64,000 nt of DNA from Mucilaginibacter sp. 44-25 (GTDB lineage Bacteria > Bacteroidota > Bacteroidia > Sphingobacteriales > Sphingobacteriaceae), in assembly GCA_001898335.1 (NCBI GenBank), contig MKTS01000001.1, positions 124,001 through 188,000 of the forward strand, given 5' to 3'. Below the pieces are notes generated by a model. That model saw only the letters and a program-made list of their open reading frames with translations, had not been told where the DNA came from and ran no database searches. How positions within the stretch are numbered: the stretch's first letter is position 1; every line of letters starts with the position of its first letter. This document shows positions 19,805-27,407 of the stretch, piece after piece. The position numbers were made by a program, and so were the translations under genes.

Positions 19805-20171
19805 AAACTTTTAAAGCTTGATTAATGGCGTTCTTTAGTTCGGTGGGATTAAAGGGCTTGTGCATGTACGCGTCAACCTTAAAAGGCATATTGGCCACCT
19901 GTTCGTCCAGGTCATGCGCGGCCGAAAGCATAATAACCGGTATATCGCGGTAAAAACCGCTTATCTTCACGTTCTTCAGGAATGATTGTCCGTCAAAATA
20001 GGGCATTTGCAGGTCAGATATGATAAGTTTAGGTAAATTACCATCCTCAAGCCAGCTAAAAGCCTCGATACCGTTGTTTTTAACAACTATTTCATAGTCC
20101 TTAGAGAGGATGAAATTTAGCAGTTTTAGTATGCTGAGGTCATCATCAACAATCAGTAAGGTTTTTTTCAT
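19782..20171 (-). CDS. Stand-alone CheY-like response regulator
   Basis: A 129-residue single receiver domain with the full phosphorylation site: acidic pair VDDD (9-11), acceptor Asp in IISDLQMP, Thr/Ser switch in VIMLSAA and Lys in MHKPFN. There is no output domain. It is the first gene of the polysaccharide operon and overlaps the next gene, whose own receiver domain is degenerate. It may act by contacting that pseudo-receiver or the co-polymerase; a cognate kinase is not in the neighbourhood. Confidence 0.9.
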   Translation of the reverse strand: MKKTLLIVDDDLSILKLLNFILSKDYEIVVKNNGIEAFSWLEDGNLPKLIISDLQMPYFDGQSFLKNVKISGFYRDIPVIMLSAAHDLDEQVANMPFKVDAYMHKPFNPTELKNAINQALKVYDAEHSN

Positions 20172-20466
20172 GCCAACTCAAATAGGTGTTTGCTGCTATA
20201 AATATGAAGATTTTTACGTTAAAACTTATCTAAAAATATTGTGCCAAAAAGCTTTAATACTTAATAGCATCTTTCAATTGCCTATATTTCAGGTAACAAC
20301 ATAAAATTTCAACCTTTGATTAGCTAATTAAAATTAAATTAATTTTTTCATAGTGAATTAATTTCCGCAATTCGGGAAATCAATTGTTAAAAAATAGTGC
20401 CATTGTGAATTATTTCAGGCCTTACTGTTTTAAGTTTACGGCATTTTATTTATTAGGTTACATGGT
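20172..20466. other. AT-rich divergent intergenic region
   Basis: No reading frame or RNA gene is visible. The region holds the start of the polysaccharide operon (leftward) and of the FGGY kinase gene (rightward). GTGAATTA occurs twice (near 20353 and 20406), followed by runs of T; no full TAnnTTTG box was found. Confidence 0.4.
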
Positions 20467-21957
20467 ATGCGAATGTATTTTGTAGGTATTGATTTAGGAA
20501 CCGGCAGCACCAAGGCTATTGCTATAGATGAAACGGGTAATACGTTGGCATCAGTGAATAAGCACTACCCAACCATTAGCCCACAACAGGGCTATAGTGA
20601 GCAGGACCCAGAGCTGATATGGCAAGCTTTTGTTTATTGCTTAAAAAAAATAACTGCGGATGTAGGTTACCCGCCAAACGCCATCAGCTTTAGCAGCGCC
20701 ATGCACAGTTTAGTGCCGGTTAACCAAAATGGAGAAGCGTTAATGAATGCCATATTATGGGCTGATGGGCGCAGCGGCGATATTGCGGCTAAATTACGCG
20801 AGAGCGATGAAGGGGAGGAGATATACCGGAACACCGGCACTGCCGTTTACGCCATGTCGCCGTTGTGTAAGCTTATTTGGTTACGCGAGAACCAGCCTCA
20901 AATTTTTAACACGACCCATAAATTCATCTCTATTAAAGAGTACGTATGGTTTAAATTATTTAAGGTTTATGAGATAGATTATTCTATCGCTTCGGCAACC
21001 GGGATGTTTGATATCCTGGAATTGCAGTGGTATGCTAAATCCCTTGAAAAAGCAGGTATAAACGCTTCATTCTTATCTGAACCGGTTTACACGACGCATT
21101 ATCGTACAGGTGTTACAAATGAAGATATTAAAAGCCTTTTTACTCATACAACCTTTGTGATTGGCGCAAGCGATGGATGTTGCGCCAATTTAGGCGGAGA
21201 TGCCATTAAACCGGGTGTAGCGGCCCTTACCATAGGTACCAGCGGCGCGGTACGGATAAGCAGCAACAGGCCGATATACAACTACAAGGCCATGACTTTT
21301 AATTACCTGCTCAGATCAAAAGTTTTTATTTGCGGGGGCGCGGTGAACAATGGCGGCGCAGCGGTTGACTGGCTAATTAAAAACTTTTTAGAACTGCCCG
21401 AAATTAACAAGGACGCATATAAGCAGCTGTTTTCCAGTATAGAAAAAGTTAAACCCGGAAGTGATGGTTTAATATTTCTCCCATACCTGTTTGCAGAACG
21501 GGCCCCTGTTTGGGATGCCAAAAGTTCGGCATCGTTTATCAATATAAGCGCTATGCACCGTAAGGAGCATTTTCTACGGGCTGCGCTTGAAGGCATATGT
21601 TTCGCGCTGTATGATGTACTTAAAGCGGTTGAGCAACCCGAACAACCTATCGAGCATATAGTTATTAGTGGTGGCTTTATCACCTCTGCCATATGGGTAA
21701 AGATGCTTGCAGATATAACGGGAAAAAGATTGGTAATATCCCAAACTGATGATGCTTCGGCTATTGGGGCGATTTACCTGGCCATGGAGGCTTTAGGCCT
21801 TGATACGCCGGCGTTACCCAATAATACCGGGAATGTTATAGTAGAACCTGATATGGAGCTGCACAGGTTTTATGATAGACTGTTTGATGTTTACAGTAAA
21901 CTTTATGAAAACATCAAAGCCTCGGTACACCAATTATATGATCTTAACCAACTATAA
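20467..21957 (+). CDS. FGGY-family sugar kinase, gluconokinase-like
   Basis: A 496-residue FGGY kinase with two actin-like ATPase domains. Seen motifs are the phosphate-1 loop GIDLGTGSTKA (residues about 7-17), AILWADGRS with the sugar-contacting Asp-Arg, the second phosphate loop TIGTSGAVR, and GGAVNNGGAAVDWL. HIVISGGFITSAIWVKMLADITGKRLV matches the adenosine-binding region of the family. The length and DGRS motif fit gluconate or xylulose kinases; I favour gluconokinase with low certainty. A second ATG six bases on (MYFVGID) is an alternative start. It is transcribed alone; its end overlaps a convergent gene by 6 nt. Confidence 0.8.
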   Translation: MRMYFVGIDLGTGSTKAIAIDETGNTLASVNKHYPTISPQQGYSEQDPELIWQAFVYCLKKITADVGYPPNAISFSSAMHSLVPVNQNGEALMNAILWADGRSGDIAAKLRESDEGEEIYRNTGTAVYAMSPLCKLIWLRENQPQIFNTTHKFISIKEYVWFKLFKVYEIDYSIASATGMFDILELQWYAKSLEKAGINASFLSEPVYTTHYRTGVTNEDIKSLFTHTTFVIGASDGCCANLGGDAIKPGVAALTIGTSGAVRISSNRPIYNYKAMTFNYLLRSKVFICGGAVNNGGAAVDWLIKNFLELPEINKDAYKQLFSSIEKVKPGSDGLIFLPYLFAERAPVWDAKSSASFINISAMHRKEHFLRAALEGICFALYDVLKAVEQPEQPIEHIVISGGFITSAIWVKMLADITGKRLVISQTDDASAIGAIYLAMEALGLDTPALPNNTGNVIVEPDMELHRFYDRLFDVYSKLYENIKASVHQLYDLNQL

Positions 21958-22356
21958 GATCATTACTCCCGGTTTGTTTACTACCGGTAATTTGATAAAG
22001 TTGTTGTCTACAATACTTTCGGGCAGGAATATGAACTTTTTATCGAATATATCGCGGCCAATGTAATCGCTTATCCAGTACTCATTGTTTAAACCAAATG
22101 TTTGCTCATCAATTGGTTCAATCAATTTATATTGGTTGGGGCCAATATGCGGTATAGAGTGCCGAAGCACAGATGTTTTAACCAGCTCTCCGTTTTTCTC
22201 CCCATAGCCTTTTGAAGTGATCAGTACGTTTTCAATCGGCTCGTTTTTAAGATTGATGATATACACATACCAGGTTTTGCTTTCGGCAGTTTCACCTTCG
22301 AGGGCTACCGCAACGGCAATATCTTTAACAATATTAGGAGGGAGGTCTTTAATCAT
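21952..22356 (-). CDS. Conserved hypothetical protein
   Basis: A 134-residue soluble protein with a mixed beta-rich composition (TWYVYIINLKNEPIENVLITSKGYGE, EYWISDYIGRDIFDKKFIFLP). No signal peptide, membrane helix or motif I recognise is present. Codon use and length are ordinary. It overlaps the kinase gene tail-to-tail by 6 nt, and sits upstream of a hairpin that separates it from topA. Function unknown. Confidence 0.65.
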   Translation of the reverse strand: MIKDLPPNIVKDIAVAVALEGETAESKTWYVYIINLKNEPIENVLITSKGYGEKNGELVKTSVLRHSIPHIGPNQYKLIEPIDEQTFGLNNEYWISDYIGRDIFDKKFIFLPESIVDNNFIKLPVVNKPGVMIL

Positions 22357-22379
22357 TTTTTTAGTTGTAAGGTTAAAAG

Positions 22380-22425
22380 GTTGTAAAGTTGGAATGTTAA
22401 CCTTTTAACGTTCCAACTTTACAAC
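22380..22425. repeat. Long hairpin next to topA
   Basis: Two 21-nt arms pair with one mismatch around a 4-nt loop (CCTT). The left arm begins GTTGTAAAGTTGGAA and the right arm ends TTCCAACTTTACAAC. The motif GTTGxAAxGTTGGAA also fills 24881-25073 on the other side of topA. It could act as a terminator for topA, though a clean U-tract is lacking. Confidence 0.7.
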
Positions 22426-22436
22426 ATTCCAACATA

Positions 22437-24812
22437 TTACTTCTTTTTCTTCGCAGGTGCTTTTGATGCAGTCTTTGCAGGAGCAGCCTTGCCGAAACGT
22501 CCTTTTTTGGGCGTTGCCGGAGTAGCGTCTGCAAGGGCTTTACATTCTGCGTATGTAAGTGATTTAGGGTCTTTATCCTTCGGTATCTTAACGTTTAATT
22601 TACCAAACTCGATGTAAGGCCCCCAGCGGCCGTTCAATACTTTAACATCCGGGTCTTCATCAAAGCTTTTAATGAGTTTTTCGGCGTCTTTTTTACGCTT
22701 GTCCTCAATGAGCTGTATGGCCTGTTCCTCGGTAACATCCAGCGGATCAATTTCTTTGGGCAATGAAACAAAAGCTCCGTTATGGCTTATATAAGGCCCA
22801 AACCTGCCAATGGCTACCTTCATCACTTTACCTTCGTATTCACCTACGGCTTTTGGAAGTTTAAATAATTCCAGCGCGTCTTCGAGGGTAATGGTTTCAA
22901 TACTCTGGCCTGTGCGCAAGCTGGCATAAAGCGGTTTCTCGTCTTTCTCATCAGTGGCGTTTTCGCCAACTTGTACAAACGGACCGAAACGCCCGATACG
23001 TACCGATACCTTTTTGCCGTTCTCGGGATGTACACCTAATTCGCGCTCGCCGGTAGCTTTATCGGCGGTTTTTATCGTGCTTTCTACATCCTTATGAAAA
23101 GGATCATAGAAAGTACGTATCATTTTGGTCCAGTCCTTAAGGCCCTGGGCTATTTCGTCAAATTGTTTTTCAACGCTGGCGGTAAAGTTAAAATCAACAA
23201 TACCGTTAAAGTGCTGTACCAGGAAATCGTTCACCACTGCACCGATATCGGTAGGGAAGAGCTTCCCTTTTTCCGCGCCGGTGTTCTCGGTTTTAGTTTC
23301 TTTGTTGATAGTGCCGTTCTTCAGCGTCAGTACCTTAAACTCACGCTGGCGTCCTTCCCGCTCTTCCTTTACTACATAACCACGGTTTTGGATGGTAGAA
23401 ATGGTTGGTGCATACGTTGATGGACGCCCAATGCCCAGTTCTTCCAGCTTCTTCACCAGGCTGGCCTCTGTGTAACGTGCCGGTGGGCGCGAGAACCTTT
23501 CGGTGGCGCTTAATTCCTGCAACTCCAGCGACTGACCTTTTGCCAAAGGAGGCAATATGGCGTTATCGCCTTCGGCGTTTTGGTTATCATCGTCGTCGTC
23601 GTTACTTTCCAGGTAAACTTTCAGGAAGCCGTCAAACTTCATCACTTCGCCGTTGGCAACCAGTTCCTCCTTGCGGGTTGAAATGCCAATGCGTGCAACG
23701 GTTTTTTCAAACTGTGCCTCACTCATTTGCGATGCTATGGCACGTTTCCAGATCAGCTCATACAGGCGTTTCTCGCTACTTTCACCATCAATGGTATGGT
23801 TGTTAAAGTATGTAGGGCGAATAGCCTCATGGGCTTCCTGCGCGCTGGCGTTTTTGGTTTTATATTTTCTCAGCTGATGGTACTTATCCCCGTAAGCTGA
23901 GGTGATCTCTTTTTCTGCCGCGTTCAAAGCGGTATCGCTCAGGTTCACTGAGTCGGTACGCATGTAAGTGATATAACCTGATTCGTACAGGCGCTGCGCA
24001 ACCTGCATGGTGCGTGCTACCGAAAAACCCAGTTTGCGGCTGGCTTCCTGCTGTAGGGTAGAGGTAGTAAATGGCGCAGCCGGTGAACGTTTGGTTGGCC
24101 TTGTATCTAAAGAGTTTACATTGAACGCGGCGTTAGCGCAATCCTGCAAAAACTTTTCGGCGTCTTCCTGCTTAGCAAACCTTTCGGGAAGCTCGGCTTT
24201 AAAAGCATTTCGGCCTTTATCAAAAATGGCTACAATCTTGTAAGCGGCTTCGCTTTTAAACTTGTTTATCTCGCGTTCACGTTCAACGATCAAACGCACG
24301 GCAACCGATTGTACACGGCCGGCAGACAATGATGGTTTAACCTTTTTCCATAAAACCGGCGATAACTCAAAACCCACCAACCTGTCCAGCACGCGCCGTG
24401 CCTGTTGAGCGTTAACAAGGTTGTAATCAATTTTGCGCGGGTTTTCAATAGCGCGCATAATTGCCGGTTTGGTGATCTCGTGGAAAACAATACGGCGTGT
24501 AGCGGGCTCTTTTAAACCCAGTGTTTCATATAAATGCCATGATATCGCTTCTCCCTCGCGGTCCTCATCGGATGCGAGCCATACCATGTCGGCTTCTTTA
24601 GCTAATTTCTTTAATTCGCTAACTATCTGCTTTTTATCAGCAGGTACCTCATATTTTTGTTGAAAGTTATTATTGATATCTATGGCATCCTCAGACTTTA
24701 CCAGGTCGCGGATATGGCCGTAACTTGATTTTACGGTAAAGTCTTTTCCAAGGTAACCTTCGATGGTTTTGGCTTTCGCCGGTGATTCAACTATGAGTAA
24801 GTTTTTAGCCAT
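22437..24812 (-). CDS. topA: DNA topoisomerase I
   Basis: A 791-residue type IA topoisomerase, which relaxes negatively supercoiled DNA. The TOPRIM domain opens with NLLIVESPAKAKTIEGYLG and contains the metal site SDEDREGEAISWH. The catalytic tyrosine is at about residue 283 in GYITYMRTDS. Further family motifs are SAGRVQSVAVRLIVERE, FTTSTLQQEASRKLGFS and RPPARYTEASLVKKLEELGIGRPSTYA. The C-terminus carries three or four Toprim-C repeats (GRFGPFVQVG, GRFGPYISHNG, GRWGPYIEFG) in place of Zn-finger cysteines, and a lysine-rich tail (APAKTASKAPAKKKK). Length and layout match Bacteroidota TopA. Confidence 0.97.
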   Translation of the reverse strand: MAKNLLIVESPAKAKTIEGYLGKDFTVKSSYGHIRDLVKSEDAIDINNNFQQKYEVPADKKQIVSELKKLAKEADMVWLASDEDREGEAISWHLYETLGLKEPATRRIVFHEITKPAIMRAIENPRKIDYNLVNAQQARRVLDRLVGFELSPVLWKKVKPSLSAGRVQSVAVRLIVEREREINKFKSEAAYKIVAIFDKGRNAFKAELPERFAKQEDAEKFLQDCANAAFNVNSLDTRPTKRSPAAPFTTSTLQQEASRKLGFSVARTMQVAQRLYESGYITYMRTDSVNLSDTALNAAEKEITSAYGDKYHQLRKYKTKNASAQEAHEAIRPTYFNNHTIDGESSEKRLYELIWKRAIASQMSEAQFEKTVARIGISTRKEELVANGEVMKFDGFLKVYLESNDDDDDNQNAEGDNAILPPLAKGQSLELQELSATERFSRPPARYTEASLVKKLEELGIGRPSTYAPTISTIQNRGYVVKEEREGRQREFKVLTLKNGTINKETKTENTGAEKGKLFPTDIGAVVNDFLVQHFNGIVDFNFTASVEKQFDEIAQGLKDWTKMIRTFYDPFHKDVESTIKTADKATGERELGVHPENGKKVSVRIGRFGPFVQVGENATDEKDEKPLYASLRTGQSIETITLEDALELFKLPKAVGEYEGKVMKVAIGRFGPYISHNGAFVSLPKEIDPLDVTEEQAIQLIEDKRKKDAEKLIKSFDEDPDVKVLNGRWGPYIEFGKLNVKIPKDKDPKSLTYAECKALADATPATPKKGRFGKAAPAKTASKAPAKKKK

Positions 24813-24874
24813 TTAAGCGCTTATTTTTTGCAAAGAAAACATAAAGTAATAGAAACGCAAATTGTTTATCGCGT

Positions 24875-25073
24875 TTGGAAGTTGTAAGGTTGCAAAGTTT
24901 TAATGTTGAAAAGTTGCAAAGCTTTACTTTTGAAAGGTTTTTCTGTGGGAAATGTTTTGATTGTTTTTTAGCGGGTTGAAAAGTTTTAATGTTGGAAGGT
25001 TGGAATGTTTTTTTTGAAAATGAAATCAGGCATAAACAACCTTGTAACTTTTCAACCTTCCAACTTTAAAACA
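24875..25073. repeat. Cluster of GTTGnAAnGTT-type repeats between topA and mnmA
   Basis: At least six imperfect copies of a decamer-like unit occur, for example GTTGTAAGGTTGCAAAG, GTTGAAAAGTTGCAAAG, GTTGAAAAGTTTTAATG and GTTGGAAGGTTGGAATG. They are followed by an inverted block (CTTTTCAACCTTCCAACTTT, 25047-25066) able to pair with the last copies. The block is non-coding. The same unit forms the hairpin at 22380-22425. Confidence 0.7.
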
Positions 25074-25082
25074 AATAGATAT

Positions 25083-26171
25083 TTATAATAAAAATCCTCC
25101 GCCAAGCAAGTCATTACCTTCATAGAACACTGCCGACTGACCCGGAGCTATGCCTGATACCATGTGATCAAACGATACCTTCATATGGTCGCCTATCTGC
25201 ACAATTTTACTTTCGGCACCCCCATCTTTGTACCTGATCTTGGTTACAGCGGCAAGTGGTTCCGTAATGCTTTCATATTTAATGAGGTTAAGGTTACGCA
25301 CCCAGGCTTCCTTGCGTTCCAATTCTTTGGCAGTACCCAACACCACCGTATTGGTATCAGCCTGTATCTGAGTTACAAACATCGGCTGACCTAAAGCGAT
25401 GCCTAAACCCTTACGCTGCCCTATGGTGTAGTATGGATATCCCTGATGTTTACCCACAACTGTACCATCGGTTAATACAAAATTACCCTGACCAATACGT
25501 TCATCCAAGTCTTGTACCTTGTGGCGCAGAAAGGCGCGGTAATCATTATCAGGCACAAAACATATCTCGTAACTTTCGCTTTTGCCGGCAAGTTCCAACT
25601 GGCCCATATCTAAAGCCATCTGGCGTATCTCCGGTTTAGAAAAATTGCCTAAAGGGAATTTGGTACGAGCAAGATTCTCCTGGGATACTCCCCAAAGTAC
25701 ATAGGATTGGTCCTTATTTTCGTCTTTCCCTTTTGAGATCACGTAGCGCCCGTTATCCTGCTGGCGGATATTGGCATAATGCCCTGTCGCGATAAATTCG
25801 CAGTCGAGTTTATCCGCACGTTTTAGAAGCGCTTCCCATTTAATGTGGGTATTGCAAAGCACGCATGGGTTAGGGGTACGGCCTGCCAGGTATTCGTCAA
25901 CAAAGTTATCGATCACAAAGTCGCCAAACTCGTTGCGGATATCCAATATATAATGCGGGAAGCCATAACCAACGGCTAATGCACGGGCATCGTTAATACT
26001 ATCGAGGCTACAGCAACCGGTTTCTTTTGAGCTACCGCCAGCAGATGCGTAGTCCCAGGTTTTCATGGTAAGGCCTATTACCTCGTAGCCCTGCTCATGC
26101 AGCATTACTGCCGCTACAGAACTATCAACACCGCCACTCATGGCCACCAGGATTCTACCGTGCTTACTCAT
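25083..26171 (-). CDS. mnmA: tRNA 2-thiouridine(34) synthase MnmA
   Basis: A 362-residue tRNA-specific 2-thiouridylase that thiolates U34 of Lys, Glu and Gln tRNAs. The PP-loop SGGVDSSVAAVML lies at about residues 12-24. The two catalytic cysteines sit in NPCVLCNTHIKWE (near 100) and SYEICFVPDNDYRAFL (near 200). ATGHYANI and YYTIGQRKGLGIA are further family signatures. The C-terminal beta-barrel ends GIAPGQSAVFYEGNDLLGGG, as expected. It appears to be transcribed alone. The sulfur donor system is not in this window. Confidence 0.96.
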   Translation of the reverse strand: MSKHGRILVAMSGGVDSSVAAVMLHEQGYEVIGLTMKTWDYASAGGSSKETGCCSLDSINDARALAVGYGFPHYILDIRNEFGDFVIDNFVDEYLAGRTPNPCVLCNTHIKWEALLKRADKLDCEFIATGHYANIRQQDNGRYVISKGKDENKDQSYVLWGVSQENLARTKFPLGNFSKPEIRQMALDMGQLELAGKSESYEICFVPDNDYRAFLRHKVQDLDERIGQGNFVLTDGTVVGKHQGYPYYTIGQRKGLGIALGQPMFVTQIQADTNTVVLGTAKELERKEAWVRNLNLIKYESITEPLAAVTKIRYKDGGAESKIVQIGDHMKVSFDHMVSGIAPGQSAVFYEGNDLLGGGFLL

Positions 26172-26280
26172 AATAGCTGCAAAGATAAGCTTTACTTATG
26201 GATAATGGCTGTGGGTAAGGTCAGTATAGGGTAAAATGGTGAGAGGTGAGAAGTGAGTGGTAAGTGCATAATAAACAGTC

Positions 26281-26667
26281 TTAACTGCTTACAGGCTGTT
26301 TACTCTCCTGTTTCATGTGCTCCACTATCCTTGCGCGATGCTGTGTGCCCCATTCCTTTAAGCTGTTAATTATCGGGTCGAGCGTTGCGGCGTAGGGCGT
26401 TATCTCGTAAGTCACCGTCACAGGGACGGTGTTAAACACCTTGCGCTCTACAAATTCGTTTAATTCCAGCTCGCGTAATTCTTTTGATAGAACTTTGGGC
26501 GTGATATCTACTAAAGAGCGCTGTAATTCATTGAACCGCATAGGCCCATCGCGCAACAGAACGATCACCTGTATTTTCCATTTACCGCTCAGCACGTAAA
26601 GCGTGTCTCTTATGGCGCTAAGGGCGCCGTTACATTCGTTGCTGATGTGTTTTACCCTGGTTGACAT
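26281..26667 (-). CDS. HxlR-family regulator, probable redox/quinone sensor
   Basis: A 128-residue winged-helix protein of the HxlR/YodB family (YVLSGKWKIQVIVLLRDGPMRFNELQRS, then ITPKVLSKELRELE and a wing ending VTYEITPYA). It has a single N-terminal cysteine (NECNGALSAIRD), the position of the sensing cysteine in YodB/HypR-type members. It is divergent from an azoreductase gene; in Bacillus subtilis YodB likewise represses azoR1. A tandem palindrome lies between the two genes, suggesting autorepression plus control of the neighbour. The ligand or oxidant is inferred from this context only. Confidence 0.88.
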   Translation of the reverse strand: MSTRVKHISNECNGALSAIRDTLYVLSGKWKIQVIVLLRDGPMRFNELQRSLVDITPKVLSKELRELELNEFVERKVFNTVPVTVTYEITPYAATLDPIINSLKEWGTQHRARIVEHMKQESKQPVSS

Positions 26668-26672
26668 ACTTA

Positions 26673-26680
26673 CAAAACTA
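26673..26680 (-). promoter_or_regulatory. -7 promoter box of the HxlR gene
   Basis: TAGTTTTG on the minus strand fits the Bacteroidota TAnnTTTG box. It ends 5 nt before the ATG, implying an almost leaderless mRNA; the operator at 26684-26719 covers the upstream promoter half. Confidence 0.55.
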
Positions 26681-26683
26681 ACA

Positions 26684-26719
26684 ACTATCCCAAAGGATAG
26701 TGCTATCCTTTGGGATAGT
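26684..26719. promoter_or_regulatory. Double palindromic operator between hxlR-type gene and azoreductase
   Basis: CTATCC-CAAA-GGATAG (26685-26700) and CTATCC-TTTG-GGATAG (26703-26718) are two copies of the same dyad, 18 bp centre to centre. Together they form a perfect 16-bp inverted repeat (arms 26684-26699 and 26704-26719). Placement between the divergent promoters is that expected for the HxlR repressor. Confidence 0.75.
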
Positions 26720-26745
26720 GATACCTTTTTAATAGTAGAGCGCTG

Positions 26746-26753
26746 TAGGTTTG
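26746..26753 (+). promoter_or_regulatory. -7 promoter box of the azoreductase gene
   Basis: TAGGTTTG fits TAnnTTTG, 23 nt before the ATG at 26777 and 26 bp downstream of the operator. It supports the internal start chosen for the azoreductase. Confidence 0.55.
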
Positions 26754-26776
26754 CATGGTATCAAAAACACAGAAAA

Positions 26777-27373
26777 ATGAAAATATTACATTTAATATCA
26801 AGCCCGCGCGGCGACGAATCCGTTAGCATTAAATTGGGTAATGCCATTGTTGAAAAACTTTTGGCAGCAAATCCAGGCAGCACAGTTAAAACCCACGATC
26901 TTGTGAAACACCCCTTTCCGCACCTGGAGGAGGCACACCTAACCTCTTTCTTCACGCCGGCAGAACAACATACACCGGAGCTTGCCGAGGCGATAAAGCA
27001 TTCTGATGAGGCTTTAAAAGAGTTATTCGATGCCGATGTGATTGTGATTGGCGTGCCCATGTATAACTTTAGTATCCCCTCAAGTTTAAAAGCATGGATA
27101 GATCATATCGTACGTGCGCAAAAAACTTTCAGGTATGGCGAGAACGGGCCGATTGGTTTGGTTGAGGGCAAACGTGTGTACGTGGCAATCGCATCAGGCG
27201 GTGTTTACTCGGAAGGCAACCTTAAAGGGATAGATTTTATCGAGCCTTACATCAAAACGGTATTTGGGTTTTTGGGCATGACGAATATCAGTTTCCATCG
27301 TGCGGAAGGTTTAAAAATTCCGGGGGTACAGGAAACAGCACTTGAAAAAGGCATCGCCTCTGTTGAAGTATGA
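26777..27373 (+). CDS. FMN-dependent NADH azoreductase (AzoR family)
   Basis: A 198-residue flavodoxin-like quinone/azo reductase, started at the ATG at 26777 (MKILHLISSPRGDESVS). The longer in-frame reading to 26603 would run through the operator and the divergent gene. FMN-binding features are SSPRGDESVSIKL, VPMYNFSIPSSLKAWIDHIVRAQKTFRY and IASGGVYS; IDFIEPYIKTVFGFLGM is the usual C-terminal helix. The enzymes reduce quinones and azo dyes with NADH in the cytoplasm and protect against electrophiles. A hairpin follows the stop. Confidence 0.92.
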   Translation: MKILHLISSPRGDESVSIKLGNAIVEKLLAANPGSTVKTHDLVKHPFPHLEEAHLTSFFTPAEQHTPELAEAIKHSDEALKELFDADVIVIGVPMYNFSIPSSLKAWIDHIVRAQKTFRYGENGPIGLVEGKRVYVAIASGGVYSEGNLKGIDFIEPYIKTVFGFLGMTNISFHRAEGLKIPGVQETALEKGIASVEV

Positions 27374-27382
27374 TTTAAAAAG

Positions 27383-27402
27383 AGCGGGACTAAAATCCCG
27401 CT
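27383..27402. terminator. Short hairpin between convergent azoR-type and proA genes
   Basis: AGCGGGA / TCCCGCT with loop CTAAAA, followed by TTCCTTTT on the plus strand and preceded by an A-run. It is a modest bidirectional terminator. Confidence 0.6.
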
Positions 27403-27407
27403 TCCTT

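Noticed and set aside
26603-26776. N-terminal extension of the azoreductase
   Set aside because: It would translate the divergent regulator's 5' end, both promoters and the operator; flavodoxin homology starts exactly at MKILHLISSPRG.
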